From assembly GCA_902812455.1 (NCBI GenBank), contig CADDZH010000031.1, forward strand, positions 1 through 47,928: a stretch of DNA of 47,928 bases, written 5' to 3'. The DNA comes from Chloroflexota bacterium. GTDB taxonomy: Bacteria > Chloroflexota > Ktedonobacteria > Ktedonobacterales > Ktedonobacteraceae. Numbering within the stretch: the first letter of the stretch is position 1; the number at the start of each line of letters is the position of its first letter. The translations under genes and the position numbers were made by a program. Positions 17,375 to 24,856 of the stretch are shown here, piece by piece. Below the pieces are notes generated by a model, which saw only the letters and a list, made by a program, of their open reading frames with translations, made no database searches and had not been told where the DNA came from.

Positions 17375-18121
17375 TTACATGTAAATGCCACCATTGATGT
17401 TGAGTGTCTGGCCCGTGATATAGTCGCCATCGACGATGAGATAGCGCACTGCACGAGCCACTTCCTGAGGGGTGCCAACCCGGCCAAGCGGAATTCGCTT
17501 CAGGATCGCCTCCTTTACTTTCTCCGGAACAGTCGCGTACATGTCCGTTTCAATGAAACCAGGGCAAATGGCATTGACCGTGACATTGGAACGCGCAAAT
17601 TCGAGAGCAGCAGTCTTGGTGAAGCCGATAATGCCGGCCTTAGCTGCTGAATAGTTGGCCTGGCCGAAGTTTCCCATCTGCCCAACAAAGGAGCTGATGT
17701 TGATGATCTTCCCGCCTCCTTGCCGGATAAAATAAGGCGTCGCCGCTTTCACCGTGTAGAAATAGCTGTTCAGGTTCGTCTGGATCACTTTGTCCCAGTC
17801 TTCTACGCTGAGGTTTTTGAGCGTGCGGTCGATATTGATGCCGGCGTTATTGACCAGCACATCGATGCGGCCAAACTGCCTGATCGTTTCCTCGATCAGG
17901 TTGCTTGCCTGGCTGGGATCGGCCACATCCGCCTGGATCGCGACGGCCTGCGGCGAGCCATTCTGCAAGAGCGTGGCCACTACCTCCTCGGCTGGCCCTT
18001 TACTTCGCGCATAGTTCACTACTATCCTCGCTCCGCCTCGCCCCAGCTCTTCGGCTATTGCGCGCCCTATACCTCTTGCGGCCCCGGTCACTACGACTAC
18101 GGCTCCTTCCAACGTTCCCAT
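17375..18121 (-). CDS. phaB: Acetoacetyl-CoA reductase (SDR family, FabG-like)
   Basis: A 248-residue short-chain dehydrogenase: cofactor loop TGAARGIG (12-19), NNAG (91-94), Ser near 143 in NISS, and YSAAK (157-161). By sequence alone FabG and PhaB cannot be separated. The position directly before the thiolase and next to phaC/phaE makes acetoacetyl-CoA reduction to (R)-3-hydroxybutyryl-CoA the likely job. AAAGGAGG lies seven bases ahead of the ATG. Confidence 0.88.
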   Translation of the reverse strand: MGTLEGAVVVVTGAARGIGRAIAEELGRGGARIVVNYARSKGPAEEVVATLLQNGSPQAVAIQADVADPSQASNLIEETIRQFGRIDVLVNNAGINIDRTLKNLSVEDWDKVIQTNLNSYFYTVKAATPYFIRQGGGKIINISSFVGQMGNFGQANYSAAKAGIIGFTKTAALEFARSNVTVNAICPGFIETDMYATVPEKVKEAILKRIPLGRVGTPQEVARAVRYLIVDGDYITGQTLNINGGIYM

Positions 18122-18231
18122 CAGAACTCCTCCTTTCTCAAATATATGGAGTACATCTCAGGCTGAGAGAGTGAGAACCTGCACACTCTCTACATAGAAG
18201 GATATTTACATCTTATCACATTTTTATAGAG

Positions 18232-18275
18232 GCTGATGAATCGGCGGTGGGCGCAATGAATTGCGCCCCTATGGG
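18232..18275. repeat. Diverged copy of the GCCGATCAATCGGC repeat
   Basis: Reads GATGAATCGGCGGTGGGCGC then GAATTGCGCCCCTA. It contains its own palindrome GGGCGCAATgaATTGCGCCC. Same family as 14260 and 26788. Part of the 397-base gap 18122-18518, which holds no gene. Confidence 0.6.
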
Positions 18276-18302
18276 TCTACCCACATTATTTTGTTTGGGG
18301 CC

Positions 18303-18502
18303 GATGATGAAATTTAACAAGCAAGATCGGACATCATTTTCACCGGTGGGTTGCATCACAGCAACCCGCATGCGCCGGCCATGCCATGCTGAGCGCATGA
18401 GCCGAAACCCTGAGCGTAGCGAAGGGGAAGCATCTGAGCCGATCGACAGAGATCCTTCGCTGCGCTCAGGATGACATCCCTTACGGGCCTTAAAAAGGTT
18501 AA
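18303..18502. repeat. Long composite palindrome (TCATGCTGAGCG family)
   Basis: Begins with GATGAAATTTAACAAGCAAG, like the frame at 7851. It contains CATGCTGAGCGCATGAGCCG, a second inverted core CCTGAGCGTAGCGAAGG and GATCCTTCGCTGCGCTCAGG before ATGACA. It appears to be two overlapping copies of the family at 5731. Confidence 0.6.
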
Positions 18503-18518
18503 TGTGCATCATCAGCCC

Positions 18519-19595
18519 TTATTGTGAGCGGGGCGCCAGCCAGTTGTCTATCTTGGGCCACAGCCCCTTCTTTGCTTCGGAGCCTGTCAGCAAGCCAACA
18601 TGCCCCGCATCCAGGACATAAAATTCTTTATCCTGGCTGCTAATCAGGCTCATGATTGCCTCGGCTTGCGGCACAGTGCAGATATGGTCTCTCTTCCCCG
18701 CGATACTGAGCACCGAGCACGCAATATTCGCCAGATCCACCCTCATCCCGCGCAAGCGGATCTCTCCCTTGACCAGCTTGTTCTGCTGGTAAAATTCGCG
18801 AATCCATTGGCGGAACGCTGCCCCAGGGAAAGGAACTCCATCATTGACCCATTTGCTCATGGCCAGCCAGGTATCCATCGGCTTCTCATGCAGGATACGA
18901 TCCCACATTGTGACGTAAGAGCCTACATAGTTGGCGACCGGCCTGGTCAGCCTGTTCCCCGTGTCCACTAACTCCCCTGGAACGTTTCCAAAGGCATCGA
19001 CTAGGAGGTCAGGGTTAAAGTATCGCTCGTTCGTCCAGATGCCGTACAGCCCCATATGCTCCGGCGAGAAATCGATTGGGGCTGTCAGCAGCACGAGGTT
19101 TTTGAGCGGCTTAGCGGGGAAAAGCGCGGCATACATGGCGCTCATTGTCCCGCCCATACAATATCCGAGCAGCGTAAATTCCTCAGCATGAGAAGTTCTG
19201 AGCACTTTTTTGACAGCGCGGGGAAGGTAATCGAGTATGTAGTGTTCAAATGAGAGGTTCTTATCTTCATCACCTGGATTGCCCCAATCCAGCATATAGA
19301 CATCGAAGCCGCGTCTTATCAAGAACTCCACCAGGCTGTTGCCAGGAATCAAGTCCAGCACATAGGGTTTGTTAATAAGAGCGTAGACCAGCAAGATGGG
19401 CACCGGGTATTGCTTCTTCAGCCCGGCTTCATAACGATAGAGCCTGGCTTTGTTCTTCGTCCAGATCACTTCTTTGGGCGTCTGCCCGGTATCGGCCCGC
19501 GCTCCCTCCAGGATGATCTGCATGCCCCTTTTATATTTTCTGAGAGCATCTTCAATCTCATCCAGGACGGCATTGTCCTGATTTATCTGATTCAT
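18519..19595 (-). CDS. phaC: Polyhydroxyalkanoate synthase catalytic subunit (class III/IV PhaC)
   Basis: Polymerises (R)-3-hydroxybutyryl-CoA into PHB on granules. A 358-residue alpha/beta hydrolase, the short length typical of class III/IV PhaC. The lipase-like box is GYCMGG (144-149) with nucleophile Cys146; the Asp is in GKRDHICTVP and the His in DAGHVGLLTG. ATG 19595 has AAGGAGA directly upstream and starts one base after the stop of the PhaE gene (TGAgATG); a longer frame from 19700 would run inside phaE. The two subunits should be co-translated. Confidence 0.95.
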   Translation of the reverse strand: MNQINQDNAVLDEIEDALRKYKRGMQIILEGARADTGQTPKEVIWTKNKARLYRYEAGLKKQYPVPILLVYALINKPYVLDLIPGNSLVEFLIRRGFDVYMLDWGNPGDEDKNLSFEHYILDYLPRAVKKVLRTSHAEEFTLLGYCMGGTMSAMYAALFPAKPLKNLVLLTAPIDFSPEHMGLYGIWTNERYFNPDLLVDAFGNVPGELVDTGNRLTRPVANYVGSYVTMWDRILHEKPMDTWLAMSKWVNDGVPFPGAAFRQWIREFYQQNKLVKGEIRLRGMRVDLANIACSVLSIAGKRDHICTVPQAEAIMSLISSQDKEFYVLDAGHVGLLTGSEAKKGLWPKIDNWLAPRSQ

Positions 19596-19596
19596 C

Positions 19597-20292
19597 TCAT
19601 TCTCCTTTTTCTGGCTTCGGTGCCCTGCGACGAGCCTGCCTGCCAGCTCCGGTGGTAGCGGGAGCAGGTTGCTCTTGCTCTCTTGTCTCACGCCTCTCAA
19701 GCGTGGCTAAAAGGCTATCCAGCTTGCTTTCAACTCTTCCTAGCCGCTCTTGCAACTCCCCTAGCGACCCGGCATCCTGCAGCGCGGCGGGCAGGTTCTC
19801 CAGCCTTTGCTCCACAGTATCCAGGCGCTGCTCCACGCTTGCTAAAGATTCAGCCATTGCCGTCGCCGGTTGCGCATACTTCTCCTCGTAGTTCTCAAAT
19901 GCATCCTCTACTTGATCTACCTTTTCTTCCAGCGCGATCACAAGCTCGGCCACACGGGCTATATCAGAGCGCGTAGGCAGTTGGAGATTCCTGAAGTACT
20001 CTTCGTTCGCCCTGCGAAACGCCTTATAGAAGCTGGCGTAGCTCTCCAGAAACTGGCTGGCCGCCTCTACGAACTTCTCACTCCCGATCACATCTCCTGT
20101 GGCCTTTGACCACGCCTCGCTCGCGGCATCATACCACTGCTTGAAAAAAGTGAACGGGTCCATAGGAAAGAGACGGCCCGATTCCTTGCTGCCATCCAGC
20201 AAGCCCGACCAGGCCTTCGCGGTTGCATCGTACCATTGCCTCCATAGCTCCGTTGGGTCTGGAAAGGGAGGCATTTTCGCTTCCTCTGGCAT
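19597..20292 (-). CDS. phaE: PHA synthase accessory subunit, PhaE (class III) or PhaR-like (class IV)
   Basis: A 231-residue acidic helical protein: conserved-looking N part with FPDPTELWRQWYDATAKAW, then FFKQWYDAASEAWSKATGD, and FYKAFRRANEEYFRNLQLPT. A long coiled coil (VIALEEKVDQVEDAFENYEE; VEQRLDTVEQRLENLP) and a basic tail rich in Arg, Pro and Ala follow. Partner of PhaC in two-subunit synthases. Its length is nearer to Bacillus PhaR than to the roughly 360-residue PhaE of purple sulfur bacteria. ATG 20292 has AAAGGAG eight bases upstream; the ATG at 20346 lacks one. Confidence 0.85.
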   Translation of the reverse strand: MPEEAKMPPFPDPTELWRQWYDATAKAWSGLLDGSKESGRLFPMDPFTFFKQWYDAASEAWSKATGDVIGSEKFVEAASQFLESYASFYKAFRRANEEYFRNLQLPTRSDIARVAELVIALEEKVDQVEDAFENYEEKYAQPATAMAESLASVEQRLDTVEQRLENLPAALQDAGSLGELQERLGRVESKLDSLLATLERRETREQEQPAPATTGAGRQARRRAPKPEKGE

Positions 20293-20358
20293 TGCGCACG
20301 CTCCTTTCATGCTATCTGACCCCCATAAGGGAGGCCAACGTGCCAATAAATTGGCACT

Positions 20359-20769
20359 CTACTGCATGTCATTCTTGTTTTCTTTGTCTTCTGCCCTGGG
20401 CTGGCCAGTATAGAGGCGGAAAAAGGTGTCCATCATCTTCTGGTACTGGTTGAGCGAATCCGCCCAGTATTTGAGGTATGCCTCGCCCGCCTCGGTAATT
20501 GAATACATGCGGCGCGCCGGTCCTGCATCTGTTGTCTTCCAGGTGGAACTGATGATCCCGTCTTTTTCCATCTGCCGCAACGTGCGATAGACGGTTCCCG
20601 GGTTCATAGCAGCAAAGCCAAATGCTGCCATCTTCTCCATTAATTCGTAGCCATAGGAGCTCCACTCTCGCAGCATCAACAGCAGGACGGGAACCAGCCA
20701 GTTTTTCGACCAGGCCTCGGTCGCCGCATTGCGGTTCTCGTTCTCCTTGTCCTTCTTCGATCCTTCCAT
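20359..20769 (-). CDS. phaQ: PadR-family PHB-responsive repressor
   Basis: A 136-residue winged-helix protein. The core NWLVPVLLLMLREWSSYGYE, then NPGTVYRTLRQMEKDG and GPARRMYSITEAGEAYL, matches my memory of the PhaQ group (poly-beta-hydroxybutyrate-responsive repressor of Bacillus megaterium). Its place as first gene before phaE and phaC fits autogenous control of the operon by polymer. It lies 66 bases ahead of phaE and diverges from otsB. Confidence 0.82.
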   Translation of the reverse strand: MEGSKKDKENENRNAATEAWSKNWLVPVLLLMLREWSSYGYELMEKMAAFGFAAMNPGTVYRTLRQMEKDGIISSTWKTTDAGPARRMYSITEAGEAYLKYWADSLNQYQKMMDTFFRLYTGQPRAEDKENKNDMQ

Positions 20770-20909
20770 CTCACACCTGCATAGTGACTCTATTCATTGA
20801 GTCTTATATGAGTACCTACTATATAATATACGACGTAGACCTATATGCAGTCAACATCTATATGCCAGAATACGATTGGGTATAATAAAAACAGAAGGGG
20901 AACCATTCT
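20770..20909. promoter_or_regulatory. Divergent promoter region phaQ / otsB
   Basis: AT-rich 140-base spacer. A TATAAT at 20881-20886 is well placed for otsB. The palindrome-rich stretch 20800-20832 (CTTATATGAG, CTATATAATATACG) is a likely place for the phaQ promoter and a PadR-type operator; CTATATGC occurs twice (20841, 20858). No operator is proven. Confidence 0.4.
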
Positions 20910-21716
20910 ATGCCAGCAGGAGATATACAAAGCGTGCTGGCCCAACGACCGCTGGGCCTCGTCTTCGATATTGACGGCACGCTCAGTCCTATCGCGCCCA
21001 CACCTGAAGGGGCCACGCTCTATCCAGGAGTTGCGCCTTTGTTGGAGCGGGCGCGGCAGTATGCCCATGTGGCTATCATGACAGGCCGGGCCATCGAGGA
21101 TGGGGCTGCCATGGTCAATGTAGAGGGGCTGACTTACATCGGAACGCACGGGCTGGAGTGGAGCGATGGATTGCCCTGGCAGCATCCTGTGGAAGTGGTG
21201 CCGGAGGCGCTGGCTTATCGCGAACCTGGTATGTACCTGCTTGACCTCGTTGAGCAGCGCCTTCCCGAACTGCCTGGCGTCATTGTGCAGCGCAAACACA
21301 TCGGCGGCACGGTTCACTATCGCCTTGCCCCTGACCCTGAAGCTGCCCGCCAGATCATCCTTGCCATTCTCGAAGAACCCGCGCGCCAGCTCAATATGAG
21401 CTTGAGCGAAGGCAAGCGCATGGTCGAAGTGCGCGTACCTCTAGCGATTGACAAGGGGCAGGCCTTACACCGCTTCGTGGAGCGCTTCAAGCTGCATGGA
21501 GTCATATTCGCCGGTGATGATCGCACCGACCTGGATGCCATCCTCGAAATTGCTCGCCTGCGCCAGGCCGGCATGAGCGCCCTCTCGATTGTCGTTCAGC
21601 ACGCTGATACACTGCCCACCCTGCTGGAACAGGCAGACATCGTGGTGCCAGGCGTCAAAGGCATGGTAGACCTTTTACAACGTATCGTGGAGGCCTTAGA
21701 ACGAGGATCGGCATAA
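20910..21716 (+). CDS. otsB: Trehalose-6-phosphate phosphatase
   Basis: Removes phosphate from trehalose 6-phosphate. The 268-residue HAD-fold enzyme has motif I FDIDGTLSP (Asp20, Asp22), TGR in motif II (MTGRAIED), the trehalose phosphatase cap features GTHGLEW and KRMVEVR, a Lys in VPLAIDKGQAL, and motif IV GDDRTDLDA. The synthase OtsA is not in the window. The stop lies three bases from the convergent CoA-transferase stop. Confidence 0.9.
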   Translation: MPAGDIQSVLAQRPLGLVFDIDGTLSPIAPTPEGATLYPGVAPLLERARQYAHVAIMTGRAIEDGAAMVNVEGLTYIGTHGLEWSDGLPWQHPVEVVPEALAYREPGMYLLDLVEQRLPELPGVIVQRKHIGGTVHYRLAPDPEAARQIILAILEEPARQLNMSLSEGKRMVEVRVPLAIDKGQALHRFVERFKLHGVIFAGDDRTDLDAILEIARLRQAGMSALSIVVQHADTLPTLLEQADIVVPGVKGMVDLLQRIVEALERGSA

Positions 21717-21719
21717 GGA

Positions 21720-22916
21720 CTATGCCTGCTTCACGACTCCCTCTGCCTCTAGGCGCTCGCACTGCTCTTTACTCAAACCTAGCGACTCCAGCACCTGGAA
21801 TGTGTGCTGGCCGAGCACCGGGGCTGGTCGATAGAGATGCGGGGGCGTGCCGGAATACTTGACGGGGAAGCCGATAGCGTGGATGCGGCCTGCAATGGGG
21901 TGCTCGATTTCCATATCCATCTGGCGGGCCTGCACCTGGGGATGGCGGTACACCTCGTCGAGGGAGAGCACAGGGCCTGATGGAACGCCAGCCTGCTCTA
22001 GTAGCTCTAACCACTCCTCCGTTGGGCGCGTCTTGAGCGTTTCGGTCAGCGCTTCAACCAGCGCCGGCAGATGCGCCATACGGTCGCCGTTGCTGGCGAA
22101 GAGGGGATTGTCCAGCAAATCCGGGCGGTTAAGCGCCTGCGCCAATCGCTCCCAGTTACGTTGATTAGCCGCGCCGATGGCGATCCAGCCATTAGCTGTC
22201 CTGAAGACCTGGTATGGCGCGGAGAGGCGATGGGCTGTTCCTAACCTCCCGGGCGCTTTGCCTGTCGCCCAGTACTCGTTGGACTCCCAGATCGTGTATG
22301 CCAGCGCCCCCTCAAGGAGCGACGTATCGATGTACTGCCCTTCGCCTGTACGAGTGCGTGAAAAGAGAGCGGCAAGGATGGCATGGCTGGCAAGTAATCC
22401 CGCGTTGAGGTCGCTAATTGGCACACCTACCTTCGCAGGTTCTTCGGGCGTGCCTGTGACAGATAGCACACCACTCATTGCTTGCGCTACCAGATCAAAG
22501 CCGCCGCGTTCAGCATATGGCCCCGTCTGGCCAAAGCCGGAAATCGAGCAGTAAATTAAACGTGGGTTCTTCTCATGAACCTGCTCGTAGCCAAAGCCCA
22601 GGCGTTCCATCGTGCCGGGACGAAAATTCTCCACTAGCACATCCGCCGTCTCGATCAATCGCCAGAGTATCTCGCTGCCCTGCGGCGTGCGAATATCCAA
22701 CGCAATGCCATACTTGTTGCGATTCACCGCTATGAACGCTGCCGATTCACCATTGTAGTAAGGCGGAGCCATGCGCCGCGAATCATCGCCGCCCCGTGGG
22801 TTCTCGATCTTGATCACTTCGGCTCCCAGATCCGCCAGCAGCATGCAACAAAACGGGCCGGCCATGATCTGCGTCAATTCCAGGACGCGGATTCCTTCCA
22901 ATGCGGATGTCAACAT
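21720..22916 (-). CDS. CaiB/BaiF (family III) CoA-transferase
   Basis: A 399-residue enzyme that moves CoA between carboxylic acids. The N-terminal motif LEGIRVLELTQIMAGPFC and the segment LADLGAEVIKIENPRGGDDS are diagnostic. The catalytic Asp is expected in ISDLNAGLLASHAI; VENFRPGTMERLG and SISGFGQTGPY also fit. ATG 22916 has GGGAGG nine bases upstream; a longer frame to 22976 lacks one. Specific acids unknown. Confidence 0.92.
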   Translation of the reverse strand: MLTSALEGIRVLELTQIMAGPFCCMLLADLGAEVIKIENPRGGDDSRRMAPPYYNGESAAFIAVNRNKYGIALDIRTPQGSEILWRLIETADVLVENFRPGTMERLGFGYEQVHEKNPRLIYCSISGFGQTGPYAERGGFDLVAQAMSGVLSVTGTPEEPAKVGVPISDLNAGLLASHAILAALFSRTRTGEGQYIDTSLLEGALAYTIWESNEYWATGKAPGRLGTAHRLSAPYQVFRTANGWIAIGAANQRNWERLAQALNRPDLLDNPLFASNGDRMAHLPALVEALTETLKTRPTEEWLELLEQAGVPSGPVLSLDEVYRHPQVQARQMDMEIEHPIAGRIHAIGFPVKYSGTPPHLYRPAPVLGQHTFQVLESLGLSKEQCERLEAEGVVKQA

Positions 22917-23004
22917 GTATGTTTTCCTCCCAACGTAAGGTCGATTCAGACTTGTCATCCCCCAGGGGTTGCGCAACGAGAGAAATTCAAGGAAAGAAGA
23001 GAGA

Positions 23005-23039
23005 AAAGCCCGTCATGCGAGCAAAGCACGATGGGCTTT
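23005..23039 (-). terminator. Terminator of the methyltransferase gene
   Basis: AAAGCCC (23005-23011) pairs with GGGCTTT (23033-23039), with further pairing inward (TC/GA, TGC/GCA). On the minus strand the stem is followed by a T/C-rich run. It lies 20 bases past the methyltransferase stop. Confidence 0.65.
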
Positions 23040-23058
23040 CTTTTTCGCATCCCCGCAC

Positions 23059-23853
23059 TCACTTGATTCCGATGCGGACTCGGTAACTAAAATACCAAGG
23101 GATGGATTGGGACCCGATAGATTGGAACGCAGCGCGTGCGAGGCGATCCAAACCGATCTCCTGGTCGGTGAAGTGGAACTGGTGGCTGAACGCATTGCTC
23201 CGCATCATCTCAAGAAATCGTGCAGCTTCTCCTTGCTCGATATGATGAAGCAACACCTCACGGGTGAAGCGGAAGTGGCCACTCTCGCGCAGGGGGTCGA
23301 GAGATTTGTTCTTCGGCCATATCTTGAGACTCTGAGCCAGCCCGCGCTCCCGGACAAGCTCCACCAAGCGCTTACCAACCTCCTGGGCGAGCCGATCAAG
23401 CTCCCAATGGATGGCTGGTGGCCAATCATAGTCATAAGCAGCAAAGAGTCCTCCGGGCCGAAGAATACGAGCAATCTCGGCCAGGGTCGACGCTGGTTCC
23501 ATCCAGTGGAACGCTTGAGCAACAGTGAGGATATCAGCACACCCATCAGGCAGGCCAGTCTGATGAGCAAGCCCTTCTCGATACTCGATATGGGCTGTGT
23601 TTGGATGGGCTTCGAGTTTGCGCCGGGCCTCTTTCCGCATATCGGCATTGGGCTCGATCCCAATCACCCGCTCGGCCCGCTCCCCCCAGATCGCCGTGGA
23701 CAGTCCGGTGCCGCTGCCCACATCCACCACCAGGGCAGGATGCGGCATGTCAATCAACTGCATCAGCAGATCGAGCAAATCCGGTGGCGGCGCCGGGCGC
23801 GCCCGATCGTAGCTGCTGGCTTTGCCAGTCCAAACTTCACTGGTTTCTGTCAT
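23059..23853 (-). CDS. Class I SAM-dependent methyltransferase
   Basis: 264 residues. Motif I is VVDVGSGTGLST, followed by the acidic end VIGIEPN. The region GCADILTVAQAFHWMEP and the post-motif RILRPGGLFAAYDYDWPP are typical of Methyltransf_11/25. The N-terminal WTGKASSYDRARP is common in this subfamily. AAGGAGG is ahead of the ATG. Substrate unknown. The opposite strand is open through the whole gene, which is a by-product of codon composition. Confidence 0.9.
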   Translation of the reverse strand: MTETSEVWTGKASSYDRARPAPPPDLLDLLMQLIDMPHPALVVDVGSGTGLSTAIWGERAERVIGIEPNADMRKEARRKLEAHPNTAHIEYREGLAHQTGLPDGCADILTVAQAFHWMEPASTLAEIARILRPGGLFAAYDYDWPPAIHWELDRLAQEVGKRLVELVRERGLAQSLKIWPKNKSLDPLRESGHFRFTREVLLHHIEQGEAARFLEMMRSNAFSHQFHFTDQEIGLDRLARAAFQSIGSQSIPWYFSYRVRIGIK

Positions 23854-23875
23854 GCTGTTTCCTCCTTACTTTGGG

Positions 23876-23940
23876 CGCGATCAATCGGCCCCTACATGTA
23901 TCCCGGCATTATTTTGTTCATCCTCATAATCGGGCCCCTA
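23876..23940. repeat. Partial copy of the GCCGATCAATCGGC repeat
   Basis: CGCGATCAATCGGCCCCTAC, then the CATTATTTTGTTCATCCTC tail that also follows the copy at 18232. Confidence 0.55.
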
Positions 23941-24012
23941 CCTACACATGGTACAATGCTGAACAGCACAGGCGCAATGCTCTCGTGCGACAATAGAAAG
24001 GGAGATACAGCT

Positions 24013-24852
24013 ATGTCAACTGAAAACGAACATGAAACTGGGAATGAACATGAAAGCGAGGCTGCTGCCCATAAAAACGAGAGCGGTACGGTCCTCCTGG
24101 AGCGCAAGGAGCCGGTTGCCATTCTCACGCTCTCGAATCCTGCGGCCCTCAATGCCCTGACATGGAACATGTACGAGCAAATGGAAAAACATCTCGAAAG
24201 CCTGGCCTCTGATGATACAGTCCGCGTGGTGATTATGCGTGGAGATGGCTCAAAGGCCTTTGCCGCCGGCACCGATATCCAGCAATTTAAAGGATTTAGC
24301 GGGGAAGACGGCGTTGCCTATGAGCAAAAATTGGATGCGATTATTGGGCAGCTCTATACCTTTGCCAAGCCTACCATTGCTGCTGTGCAAGGTTACGCGG
24401 TGGGAGCAGGAGCCGTTATTGCCGCTGTTTGCGATCTACGCTATGCATCGCCAGCAGCTCGCTTCGGCATTCCTATCGGGCGCACGCTGGGCAACATCTT
24501 AAGTCTCAAAAACTACAGGCACGTCATAGAGGCTTTCGGCGCTATGCGCGCAAAAGAAATGCTCTTCACCGGCAGGCTGCTTTCTGCTGCCGATGCCTTA
24601 CAGTGTGGCTTTCTCACTGCCATCATCGATGAAGACCGCCTCTTCACGCAGGTACTTGAAATTGCCCAGCAGGTTTCTACCATAGCTCCCCTCACCATCT
24701 GGGCAGCTAAAGAGGCGCAAAAGCGCCTGGATGCAGCAGAAGCGCCTGTTGCCTTCGATGATGTCGTGGCCCGTGTCTATGGCAGCCGCGATTTCGCAGA
24801 AGGTGTGCAAGCCTACCTGGAGAAGCGCAAACCAGTATGGCAAGGAGAATAG
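24013..24852 (+). CDS. Enoyl-CoA hydratase/isomerase family protein
   Basis: 279-residue crotonase-fold enzyme. An acidic, probably disordered leader (residues 1-27) precedes VLLERKEPVAILTLSNPAAL. The oxyanion-hole segments are AFAAGTDIQQF and KPTIAAVQGYAVGAGAVIA. The second segment has AVGAGA where hydratases have a Gly-Gly-Gly-Cys-E pattern, and the usual two catalytic Glu are not obvious, so the reaction could differ from water addition. ATG 24013 is preceded by AAAGGGAG; an upstream extension of the frame to 22969 is antisense to the methyltransferase. Confidence 0.88.
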   Translation: MSTENEHETGNEHESEAAAHKNESGTVLLERKEPVAILTLSNPAALNALTWNMYEQMEKHLESLASDDTVRVVIMRGDGSKAFAAGTDIQQFKGFSGEDGVAYEQKLDAIIGQLYTFAKPTIAAVQGYAVGAGAVIAAVCDLRYASPAARFGIPIGRTLGNILSLKNYRHVIEAFGAMRAKEMLFTGRLLSAADALQCGFLTAIIDEDRLFTQVLEIAQQVSTIAPLTIWAAKEAQKRLDAAEAPVAFDDVVARVYGSRDFAEGVQAYLEKRKPVWQGE

Positions 24853-24856
24853 AGCC

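Noticed and set aside
5731..18502. Palindromic repeats as a CRISPR array
   Set aside because: Copies are kilobases apart with no regular spacers and no cas genes in the window.
20841..21317. 158-residue minus-strand frame across the otsB start
   Set aside because: Antisense to the HAD motifs of otsB and would cross the phaQ/otsB promoter region.
22969..24012. Long open frame running in front of the enoyl-CoA hydratase, giving a 627-residue fusion
   Set aside because: It is antisense to a well-supported methyltransferase gene, and the hydratase has its own ATG at 24013 with AAAGGGAG ahead.
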